Positions 8,692 through 16,336 of a stretch of DNA of 64,000 nt are shown one piece after another. Each line of letters begins with the position of its first letter. Position 1 is the stretch's first letter. The position numbers and the translations under genes were made by a program. The DNA is from Fen-1359 sp963710355. Its GTDB lineage: Bacteria; Planctomycetota; Phycisphaerae; Sedimentisphaerales; Anaerobacaceae. The stretch is from positions 558,001 to 622,000 of the forward strand of contig CAVPZU010000001.1 in the NCBI GenBank assembly GCA_963710355.1, in the 5' to 3' direction. The notes under the pieces were generated by a model. That model did no database searches. It was given only the letters and a program-made list of their open reading frames with translations, and was not told the DNA's origin.

Positions 8692-9786
8692 ATGAGTGAT
8701 AGCAAACTGATTCAAAGACGGGTTCAGGCTGTCCGCAGGCTGATGAAGAAAAAAAATATTAATTGCCTTTTGCTTACCAAGCCGGCGAATGTGACATACC
8801 TAACGGGCTTTTTAGGCTGCGACGCCTGGGCGGTGGTCACGCCGACAAATACATATCTTTTAACCGATAGTAGATACATCGAGCAGGCCGAGAAAGAATG
8901 CGTTCGCTGCAAACCGATTCTGCAGAAGGAAACACTGCATAATACCCTCGCTGCCCTTGTAAAAGAGCTGAAAACAATCCGGGCTGTTGCCGTCGAGGAG
9001 ACAATCGGCTTAAAAGATTTCAGGCAATTGGAAAAAATAGTAAAGGCAAGGCTTCGAATCGTATCGAAGATTGTAGAGGCCGGCAGAAGCATAAAGGATT
9101 CGTTCGAGATTGCTTCGATAAAAGCAGCGATACAGATTTCGGCAAAGGCGATTGATGCAACGCTGAAGTTTTTGCGGCCGGGCGTGACGGAAAATGAAGT
9201 AGCGGGATTTTTCGATTATCAAATCAGGCGATTCGGCGGCAAAAATGCCTTCGAGACAATCGTGGCGTTCGGGCCGAACGCCTCGCAGCCGCATCATCAG
9301 TCGGGTGCGGCGAAACTGAAGAAAAATGACGCGGTTCTCGTTGATTTCGGCGGTGAATTCAATCATTACTGCTGCGATATAACCCGCACGTTTCTTGTCG
9401 GCAGGCCAAATCCGTTTTTTGAAAAGGTTTATAAGGCAGTCAAAGAGGCGCAGGCGGCGGCGATTGCCCAGATTAAGCCGGGGACGCCGAACAAACTGCC
9501 CGAAAGGAGAGCCAGAGAGACGATAAGAAGATACGGCCTGCCGCCCTACCAGCACAGCACCGGCCACGGCTTCGGGCTGGAGGTGCACGAAGAGCCGTAT
9601 CTGTCAGTCAAAAGCAAAGATAAATTAGAAGAAGGTATGGTGCTGACGGTCGAGCCGGGAATATACATACCGGGGGAAATCGGCGTGCGGATTGAAGATG
9701 ATTGCTTAGTGACAAAAACCAGCTGCAGAGTATTGACGAACACAATCTCCGCAAAGTATGCGGACATCTGCCTCGGGAAAATTTGA
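8692..9786 (+). CDS. M24-family Xaa-Pro aminopeptidase
   Basis: The protein is about 364 residues from the ATG at 8692, which has GGGAG eight bases upstream; a TTG 33 bases earlier lacks such a site. It has the creatinase-like N-terminal domain (residues about 5-125) and the pita-bread catalytic domain. The two-metal ligands are visible: Asp218 and Asp229 in VDFGGEFNHYCCDITRTF, the His in STGHGFGLEVHEEP, and the Glu residues in VEPGIY and RIEDD. Such enzymes remove N-terminal residues before proline in the cytoplasm (PepP/PepQ group). The gene is divergent from the atp operon. A prolidase (Xaa-Pro dipeptidase) cannot be excluded. Confidence 0.9.
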   Translation: MSDSKLIQRRVQAVRRLMKKKNINCLLLTKPANVTYLTGFLGCDAWAVVTPTNTYLLTDSRYIEQAEKECVRCKPILQKETLHNTLAALVKELKTIRAVAVEETIGLKDFRQLEKIVKARLRIVSKIVEAGRSIKDSFEIASIKAAIQISAKAIDATLKFLRPGVTENEVAGFFDYQIRRFGGKNAFETIVAFGPNASQPHHQSGAAKLKKNDAVLVDFGGEFNHYCCDITRTFLVGRPNPFFEKVYKAVKEAQAAAIAQIKPGTPNKLPERRARETIRRYGLPPYQHSTGHGFGLEVHEEPYLSVKSKDKLEEGMVLTVEPGIYIPGEIGVRIEDDCLVTKTSCRVLTNTISAKYADICLGKI

Positions 9787-10057
9787 TATAGAATTCAGAA
9801 TAAAAAGAACCACGGATGAAATCTATCCGCCTGCGGCGGACGGAGAACGCGGAGAATTCAACCACGAAGCGGCTGTGTTGGAATTCAAGGATTTTTCCCC
9901 AAAAGTGAACTTTTTCCAAAAAATTCTTTTCGTCCACGAAAGCAATAAATTGCTTTCAATTAAAATTTCAAGTCAGCGAAAAAAGTATTAAAAGTCGAAA
10001 AGGGGTTGTTTTATAAGGCGTTAGGCGGACGGCCTTGGTGCGAAGGCGGGTAAATAC

Positions 10058-10630
10058 TCAATAATTCCCGTAAGTCAATTTCTGGCCGAGCTGGTAGCTT
10101 TCCTGCAGTCGCTCAGGATGTTTTAAAATCTCGCCTTTGGCGCCCACCCCCGGCACTATGAGCCTTCCTGTCAGTTTCATCTCCAGATACGCCAAACTTT
10201 TCTCAAAGAATTCCACTACAAGCCTTGCGGTTTCAGGATTTTCTTCTTCGAAGGGAACAATAATGACTGCCAATTTGCCCTGAATTTTGGAGCGGTTTTC
10301 AGGACAATTGAAATACACCAGCCGGTCGATAAAACACTTCATAAGCGCCGTCGGCCCATACCAATACACAGGAGTTCCGAACACCAGGATGTCACTATCT
10401 ATAAGCCGGGGATATAGTCCGAGCATATCATCATTTTTACTGCACTGTTTCCCCTGCCAGCAGACTTGACAACCATCGCACTCTTCTATCTTCAAATCGC
10501 CCAGAAAGACCGTATCCACATCAGCCCCCTCTGCACGGGCACCATCGAGGAATCGAGATACGAGGATATGTGTATTGCCGTTTTTGCGAGGACTTCCAAT
10601 CACACCAAGAAAGCGAGTCTTCATTTTCAT
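10058..10630 (-). CDS. Flavodoxin-fold NAD(P)H reductase, iron-sulfur flavoprotein-like
   Basis: This 190-residue protein of the FMN-dependent NADPH reductase family has the FMN phosphate loop GSPRKNGNT near residue 12 and the flavin-contacting TPVYWYGPTALMK near residue 90. Between them is CDGCQVCWQGKQC, a Cx2Cx2Cx5C arrangement. This fits the compact 4Fe-4S motif of archaeal-type iron-sulfur flavoprotein (Isf), a redox enzyme of anaerobes linked to oxygen or peroxide reduction. The function here is inferred from family only. The flanking spacers (9787-10057 and 10631-10809) contain nothing recognisable except a TCCGCCTGCGGCGGA palindrome near 9828-9842. Confidence 0.8.
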   Translation of the reverse strand: MKMKTRFLGVIGSPRKNGNTHILVSRFLDGARAEGADVDTVFLGDLKIEECDGCQVCWQGKQCSKNDDMLGLYPRLIDSDILVFGTPVYWYGPTALMKCFIDRLVYFNCPENRSKIQGKLAVIIVPFEEENPETARLVVEFFEKSLAYLEMKLTGRLIVPGVGAKGEILKHPERLQESYQLGQKLTYGNY

Positions 10631-10809
10631 TCAAGCAATTATCCTTCGGATTATCGGCAAAGACAAGGGAAAAAGACAAAAGCCCCGCCCACTGTGGGTA
10701 AGGCATAAGTACTTAAATAAAACGTTTCCCGCCCAAATCCTTCAGAAATTATTATTCTATCAATCAGAAACGTACATACATAAAAGAAAAAAATGAAATG
10801 CCTTACGTC

Positions 10810-11823
10810 TCATGTCTTAACCAAATATTCATCCAGTGTTGAGAAGTGCTTTGGACCAACACCGGTAAATTCTTTTATCTTATCGCAAATTTCGGGATTG
10901 GTATCAATGTCGATAATGGTCGGTTTATTCTTTCTGTCTGTTATTGCTTTCTTAAAAAGCCATCGCAGGTAATAATCTGATGGCGCAAATGAGACACCAA
11001 AGATAACTATCTTGTCGGCACAGTTAAGTTCGCGATAAGCCAAACTCCAGAGAAGGCCCAGCTTCGGAAATTTTTCAAAGGTTTTATACATCGTTGGCGG
11101 AACTATCACACTTGCAACAGGTGAGCCGCAAAGGTTGCAAAGGTCTCCGGGTTTATTATACGATAAATCACTTCCGATCCGGTTTGGGAAAAATAGCTGG
11201 TGGTAACCGCATTCAGGATTTGGGCAATAAAACCAATCGATGGAACCGTGTAATTTTAGATAAAACCCAAGATTTGTTTCCTCACGAGGTGGGGTCAAGC
11301 TTTTTCCGGTGTCGAGATATAGCGTTACGCCAAGCAAATCATACATACGGTCCAACAAATATCTAGGTCCAGGTATTTGATGCTTTCCTTCAAACAAGCA
11401 ATTGTCTATAACCAAGTCGTAATTTAGAGTAATGATGGAATCGATAGATTTATCGCCTGCTACGTTCTCGTCAAATATCTTTCCAAGTAATGAACAACCT
11501 TTGAATTTGCTAATCTGCAACCTGGCATTAACACATTTATCAAGATCTATTCTCGCTTCATAAATGTACGGTTCTGGATGTCCCCCCAAGGCCCCGAAGG
11601 TATCGAGACTCAATTCGATTGTAGTGACCACCTCTTCAAGATTCATATTTCCTAAAGGTAGGCTGGGAAACTTTTCATCAATAAATCGCTTGAGATCGCG
11701 ATACTCATCGCTTATAAAGTCTATGCCCTCGAAGAATTCTCCCATCGTAGGAAGCTTAAAAACGGAGGCATTCGAAGCACCTGCTCCAAGAAAGTAAACT
11801 GTCTTTTGAACCGTATCTGTCAT
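10810..11823 (-). CDS. Stand-alone SIR2-like domain protein with zinc-finger insert
   Basis: This 337-residue protein carries the SIR2 fold throughout. The NAD-binding GAGAS is at residues 13-17, TLNYD with the catalytic Asn at 134, LHGSID with the catalytic His at 192, a four-cysteine site (Cys200, 205, 229, 232), and GVSFAPSDYY near 276-285. SIR2-like proteins of this kind often act as NADases in antiphage defence (ThsA, DSR, SIR2-HerA families), while classical sirtuins deacylate proteins. No defence partner gene is next to it; the neighbours are a flavoprotein and a transporter, each beyond repeat-rich spacers. Codon use looks more AT-rich than the neighbours, suggesting acquisition. Confidence 0.75.
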   Translation of the reverse strand: MTDTVQKTVYFLGAGASNASVFKLPTMGEFFEGIDFISDEYRDLKRFIDEKFPSLPLGNMNLEEVVTTIELSLDTFGALGGHPEPYIYEARIDLDKCVNARLQISKFKGCSLLGKIFDENVAGDKSIDSIITLNYDLVIDNCLFEGKHQIPGPRYLLDRMYDLLGVTLYLDTGKSLTPPREETNLGFYLKLHGSIDWFYCPNPECGYHQLFFPNRIGSDLSYNKPGDLCNLCGSPVASVIVPPTMYKTFEKFPKLGLLWSLAYRELNCADKIVIFGVSFAPSDYYLRWLFKKAITDRKNKPTIIDIDTNPEICDKIKEFTGVGPKHFSTLDEYLVKT

Positions 11824-12229
11824 AATATATCAACCCCCAAATTCTACCCTTCCTCACTCTATTTTCAACAGGCTAAACTTGCCCCTTCCTCAGACTTGGG
11901 GTTGCTCGGTTAGTCGGATAAATAAGAAAGTTAAGAGTTAAGAGTGGAGAGTGAATGAACGAAAAGAAGACAGAGGACAGAATCCAGGTTAAATAACCCC
12001 CAACATAATCCGCCTTCGATAAAACTTCCGTCTTCGCCGAGGCTACGACGGACAGGACGGCGGACAAGAGTTGGGGGCTTTAGGAAAAGCAACCCCCGAA
12101 TGGTTCGACAAGCTCACCACAAGCGGGGTTCGGGGGCTATATATAAGGGTCACAGAGGGCTTTTTTTACTATGCAACAGAAAAAAAACGTGCAATTTACC
12201 TCATCCTTTGTTAATTTGCTTCACAGCTT
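11824..12229. other. Repeat-bearing spacer between SIR2-like and Nramp genes
   Basis: No convincing gene is seen in these 406 bases. The stretch holds a heptad tandem array at 11930-11957, a degenerate CGCC-rich palindromic patch near 12005-12065, and the 15-base word GGGGCTATATATAAG at 12133-12147, which recurs at 13725-13739 beyond the transporter. The fragment GGTTCGACAAGCTCACCAC near 12102-12120 resembles common dispersed repeats. Confidence 0.5.
11930..11957. repeat. Heptad tandem repeat (GTTAAGA type), four units
   Basis: The units are GTTAAGA, GTTAAGA, GTGGAGA, GTGAATG, in exact 7-base register. The same style of degenerate 7-base tandem array occurs at six other spacers in this window. 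Confidence 0.75.
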
Positions 12230-13639
12230 ATGGATGAGACTATAATAAAAACGCCGCCTCGCGGACTTGCTGTCCTTGTTTTTGTAGGCCCGGCTTTTGT
12301 TTGGTGTGCCGAGTATATCGGCTCAGGCGAAGTGGTTTTGGCAACCCGCACCGGCGCAATACTTGGTTCCGCCGTAATCTGGTCGGTCATCGTCGGCAGA
12401 TTTTTAAAGTACTGGATAGGCCTTAGCGGTGCCCGCTATACCGTCTGCACGGGCGAGGGTATGGTTGATATGTTCGACCGGATACCCGGCCCGCGACACT
12501 TGGTCGTCTGGCTGGTGCTGGCAGTTCAATTCATATCTGCCATTATCGCTATTGCTGCGCTCGCTAACGTCGCCGGCATCTTTTTTGCCTCTCTTCTGGG
12601 CACTCAATCCAGAAGCATTCAAATTATTTGCGGCTGGTCGGTATCTCTGTCCGCCGCTGCTATCGTCTGGTCCGGCACCTTTGACTCGCTCAAAATCGTA
12701 ATGAGCATCTTCGTTCTTATCATTGTCCTTGGCACCTTCTACGTTGCCGCCTGTGTTTTTCCTCCTTTTTACGATTTTCTCCGCTCTCTTGTCCCTAACA
12801 TCCCTGAAGTCCCCCAGTGGGCGCTCCAAAAAGGCATCTCCACTAACCCCTGGAAAGAAATGCTCCCCCTTATCGGCTGGGGTGCAGGCGGCTTTGCAAG
12901 CCAGGTCTGGTACACCTATTGGGTTCTCGGTGCCGGCTACGGCGCAACTGCCGGCAGAGGCGACGGCAGGCCGGCAGACGTCCCTGGATTGAAAAGTATA
13001 GGTATCGAAACCGCTCACAGGATAAAGGGCTGGTGCAGGGTGCTTTATACCGACGCAACGATTGCAATGATTATCGGTGTTACTGTTACCTGCTCATTTG
13101 TCATCGCCGGGGCAGGCGTCCTGCGCCCTCGCCAGATTGCTCCCGATGGCCCGAGCGTTGCCATTACCCTGTCGGAAATCTTCGGCGCAAACTGGGGAAA
13201 AGTTGGCGCAATTTTGTTTATGCTGGCCGGCTCCGCCGCCCTCATTTCCACACAAGTCGGTCAATTGGCTGGCTGGCCTCGGATGCTATCAGACTGCTGT
13301 CGAATTTGTATTCCCTCCGTTGCCAATAAATTCTCCTGGAAGACCAGATACAGGTTTTTTCTTGTCGTCTTTTTCTTAACAAGTATGGTCATCATTTATA
13401 CCCTCGGTTTTAAGCCCGTCCTGCTTGTGCAGGTAGGTTCCATCCTCGACGGCCTGCTTTTAACGCCGTTGCAGGCGGCCTGTGTTCTGCTTGGACTGTT
13501 TTTCGTAATGCCGAAAATCCTCTCGAAAGATGCTGCCAAGGTTCTCAAACCGAACCCTGTTTTCGCAATCGGCCTTGTTATTGCTTTTATTGCCTTTACC
13601 GTCTTCGTCTATTTCGGTCTTACAGTTATGTTCAAATAG
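12230..13639 (+). CDS. Divergent Nramp-family membrane transporter
   Basis: This 469-residue protein has about eleven membrane helices and an Nramp (SLC11)-type start: GPAFVWCAEYIGSGEVVLATRTGA at residues 20-43. In canonical manganese/iron transporters the unwound first helix has DPGN; here the position reads GSGE (31-34). In the sixth helix the usual MPHN is replaced by GAGGFASQVWYTYW. Family members that lose these residues do not transport Mn/Fe in the usual way, and some related proteins carry magnesium or aluminium, so the substrate is open. The gene stands alone between two repeat-rich spacers. The start is the first in-frame ATG, with a weak ribosome-binding site. Confidence 0.75.
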   Translation: MDETIIKTPPRGLAVLVFVGPAFVWCAEYIGSGEVVLATRTGAILGSAVIWSVIVGRFLKYWIGLSGARYTVCTGEGMVDMFDRIPGPRHLVVWLVLAVQFISAIIAIAALANVAGIFFASLLGTQSRSIQIICGWSVSLSAAAIVWSGTFDSLKIVMSIFVLIIVLGTFYVAACVFPPFYDFLRSLVPNIPEVPQWALQKGISTNPWKEMLPLIGWGAGGFASQVWYTYWVLGAGYGATAGRGDGRPADVPGLKSIGIETAHRIKGWCRVLYTDATIAMIIGVTVTCSFVIAGAGVLRPRQIAPDGPSVAITLSEIFGANWGKVGAILFMLAGSAALISTQVGQLAGWPRMLSDCCRICIPSVANKFSWKTRYRFFLVVFFLTSMVIIYTLGFKPVLLVQVGSILDGLLLTPLQAACVLLGLFFVMPKILSKDAAKVLKPNPVFAIGLVIAFIAFTVFVYFGLTVMFK

Positions 13640-13679
13640 CTGCTTCCCGCGTTTTTGGTAGGGAAAGGGAGCAGTCAAT

Positions 13680-13724
13680 ATGAACATCTATGTAGGTAAT
13701 TTGTCGCAATTTCCTCTAAATTGA
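13680..13724 (+). pseudogene. Severed start of an RRM RNA-binding protein gene
   Basis: Forty bases after the transporter, a GGGAG site precedes ATG and encodes MNIYVGNLSQFPLN then stop. MNIYVGNLS is the exact N-terminus (first beta strand, RNP2) of the intact RRM protein at 13950-14309, which lies on the opposite strand. The first 27 bases differ from that gene at three silent positions only. This looks like the 5' stump of a paralogous gene cut off by a deletion or rearrangement, not a functional peptide. Confidence 0.65.
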
Positions 13725-13761
13725 GGGGCTATATATAAGACAAAACAAACCCACGACAAAA

Positions 13762-13793
13762 GAGTTAAGAGTGAAGAGTTAAGAGTAAAAAGT
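13762..13793. repeat. Heptad tandem repeat (GAGTTAA type)
   Basis: The units are GAGTTAA, GAGTGAA, GAGTTAA, GAGTAAA, then AAGT, in 7-base register. It lies about 25 bases after GGGGCTATATATAAG (13725-13739), the second copy of a word also found at 12133. Confidence 0.75.
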
Positions 13794-13821
13794 AATTGAG
13801 GGGTTAAATATAAAAACAAAA

Positions 13822-13844
13822 CCCCCTTATAATAAATAAGGGGG
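13822..13844. terminator. Hairpin between convergent transporter and RRM genes
   Basis: CCCCCTTA (13822-13829) and TAAGGGGG (13837-13844) can pair around a 7-base AT-rich loop. A-rich sequence on the left side gives a T-rich tail when read on the minus strand. It could therefore end the RRM transcript (minus) and perhaps the plus-strand transcript as well. Confidence 0.5.
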
Positions 13845-13949
13845 CTAACTACAATGCCCTGCCGCGTCTTTTCAATAAAAAGACAACGGCACCAGCATTT
13901 ATTCAGGATGTGCCGAACCGGGAAATTACTAAAACAAAAAACAGTCCGG

Positions 13950-14309
13950 TTAGTATCTGCGATTGCCTTCGCGTTTGTCGCCGCCGCCGCCGAAGCCGCC
14001 ACGTCGTCCGCCTCTGCCGCCGCCCGGTCCCCTGCCGCCGCCACCGCTGCCGCCTCTGAACTTATTAACCTTCGGCCGCGCCTCACTGACCGCGATGTTC
14101 TTGCCGCCGATATCCTTATTATTCATACCCTCGATTGCTTTGTCTGATTCTTCCTTTGAGGGCATTACAACGAAGCCGAATCCCCGCGACTCACCGCTGA
14201 ACTTGTCTTTTATGATGCTCGCTGATTCAACCTGGCCGAACGCTTCAAATGCCTGACGCAGTTCATCCTCAGTTACAGTACTGGACAAATTTCCTACATA
14301 GATATTCAT
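13950..14309 (-). CDS. Glycine-rich RRM RNA-binding protein
   Basis: This 119-residue protein has a single RNA recognition motif at residues 1-78, with RNP2 IYVGNL (3-8) and RNP1 RGFGFVVM (42-49). An Arg/Gly-rich tail (residues about 84-119) follows. It resembles the bacterial and cyanobacterial Rbp family and plant glycine-rich proteins, which bind single-stranded RNA and are often cold-induced. RNA chaperone activity is inferred from family. GAAGGGAAAAAT precedes the ATG as a ribosome-binding site. A truncated paralogue start lies 225 bases away on the other strand. Confidence 0.92.
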   Translation of the reverse strand: MNIYVGNLSSTVTEDELRQAFEAFGQVESASIIKDKFSGESRGFGFVVMPSKEESDKAIEGMNNKDIGGKNIAVSEARPKVNKFRGGSGGGGRGPGGGRGGRRGGFGGGGDKREGNRRY

Positions 14310-14566
14310 ATTTTTCCCTTCTACACTTAATAAACTTTTTATCCGCTCCGCCTACGACTCGCCCGCGGCGGATGTGGCAGATTAAACTGTTCAAATGATT
14401 ATTTTATTCGATACGTCAAACACAAGCAAGAAATAATTTATTTTTCGGACATTTTTTCCTTAATGTGCAAAAAAACTCCAAAATTGCCGTTAGACGGCGG
14501 TTTTCGCAAATTGTTTTATCCGCAAACAAAATTCACAATACAATATTTGTTTAAGACAGACGAAAC

Positions 14567-14595
14567 TTGACGAAAAAACCAGCAGCAGGTAGTAT
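14567..14595 (+). promoter_or_regulatory. Sigma-70-type promoter before the FlgI-like lipoprotein
   Basis: TTGACG (14567-14572) and TAGTAT (14590-14595) are 17 bases apart and lie 38 bases before the ATG at 14634. The rest of the 14310-14633 spacer holds a degenerate CCGCGGCGGA palindrome near 14366 and nothing else recognisable. Confidence 0.5.
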
Positions 14596-14633
14596 TTCCA
14601 ATATAGCAATACTTTTTTGAAAGGAAGGCGATT

Positions 14634-16227
14634 ATGTCCCCTGTAATCATAAAAAGGTGTTTGACGAGCATTTTATTGGTATCAACCGCAATTGCGGGCT
14701 GCAGACCCCCTTCCAGACCAGCCTCTAAAATAGAAGAAAAAACGCAGGTAAGCTCGTCGGCAACCATAGGCGAACTGACAGAAGTCTTTATACCACAGGC
14801 AATACCCGTTGAAGGCTATGCACTGGTAGGTAATCTCAAGGGTGCCGGCTCATCCCAGTGTCCGCCCGCAGTCAGACAATACCTCGAACAATATATGCTC
14901 AAACAACTGCCTGCCAAGACAAACGTCAACGAAATCATAGACAGCGCCGACACCGCCGTCGTCCATATCAGCGGCAACATACCGGCAAATGCCTCAAAAA
15001 ACGACCGTTTCGACCTGAAGGTCGCCGCACTCGCCGGCACCCAGACCACATCTCTCGAAGGAGGTATCCTATTAGGAGCCGAACTTAAGGTAAAAGGCCA
15101 GTTCAGCACCGGCACAAAAACTCTGGCTCTTGCTGAAGGGCAGGTCTTCATCAACAGCCTCGGCGACACACCCGTTGACAAAAGGTCAGGCTTTATCCTT
15201 GCCGGCGGCAGAGTTCTCAACGATTCCCAGATAAACCTTGTCATAAACGAACGAAATTACCGCCTTACGAGACGCATCTGCGACCGCATAAACGAACGAT
15301 TCGGCTCCGCTACCGCAAAGGCCGTTATGCCCGGACAGATTACACTTTCTATCCCTGACAGATACAAAGGACAGGAAAATCATTTTTTGGCCCTGTTGAA
15401 GACAACCTATCTGTTTGCCTCCGCTCAAAATCAAAAAATTGACAGCCTCATCTCTGGACTGGCCAATTCCGAAAATAAACTGCAAAGCGAGACCGCCCTC
15501 GAAGCAATTGGCATCGCCGCCGCCGAAAAATCAGCATCTCTTCTCAATTCCGCCGATGAAAAGACCAGATTGGCCGCCGCAAGATGCCTCTTAAATATGG
15601 GCGATGACCGCGGACTCGAACCTCTCAGAACGATTGCCCTCGATAAAAACTCCAAATACCGCATTGAAGCATTGGAGGCCATCTCTTTCGGTGCAAAAAG
15701 AAGCGATGCCTCGGCAATCCTGCAACAGCCTGCGGGACGATGATTTTAATATCGTTCTGGCCGCTTACCGGCAGTTATGCAAAATCGACGACATCGCTGT
15801 ATCACGGCAGATTGTCGGTCGCAACTTTTATCTCGATATTGTGTCCGGCTCATCAAAACAATTTATTTACGTCAGCCGAAGCGGCACGCCCCTAATCATC
15901 CTCTTTGGCGACGCAATCTATTGCAGAGTCGGCACCTTCGCACAATCTGACGACGGCAGTATCACCATAAACACACCTGAAAACCTTGACAATGTCCAGG
16001 TCATAAGAAAGCTGCCCAACATTCCCCCAATCAAGCTTGAATGCAGCTACAAACTCAGTGACATCATTGGAACCCTGTGTGAAGAGGCTGAACTTCCGCA
16101 GGACTCCCCGCGAAAGCCTGGCCTGAATGCCCCTTACGCCGATATGATATCAATCGTCAAACAGCTCTGTGACAAACAGGCCGTCTTCGCTCAATTTTTT
16201 GCCGGCCCCCTTCCAAAAATCGACTGA
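14634..16227 (+). CDS. FlgI-like lipoprotein with HEAT-type repeats (one frame break)
   Basis: The protein opens with a lipoprotein signal (lipobox IAGC, Cys near residue 22). It continues with a domain resembling the flagellar P-ring protein FlgI: EGYALVGNLKGAG, then SLEGGILLGAEL and ALAEGQVFI. It ends with alpha-helical HEAT-like repeats (about residues 270-390) and an unassigned C-terminus. No flagellar genes are nearby, so a P-ring role is doubtful; FlgI-like proteins with this layout recur in planctomycetes. As sequenced, the frame ends at 15743, but the same repeat pattern continues at once in the next frame (LRDDDFNIVLAAYRQL) to 16227. An extra C near 15729 explains this. The start has AAGGAAGG upstream. 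Confidence 0.7.
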
Positions 16228-16336
16228 TTTATCAAAGAAACAACCGCCCACTGACCGATAATACTACTGCAAACTCGGCCAAAAATCTGTGCGAGGAGCT
16301 TGTAAAGGTGTTTTTATTTAACAACAAAGGAACAAA

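Noticed and set aside
11873..12067. 64-residue minus-strand frame
   Set aside because: Overlaps the heptad array and palindromic debris; no ribosome-binding site or family features.
11824..12229. CRISPR array
   Set aside because: The repeats are 7-base tandem units without spacers; no cas genes are present anywhere in the window.
12404..13018. 204-residue minus-strand frame
   Set aside because: Antisense to the Nramp-like transporter; composition is typical of a shadow of membrane-protein codons.
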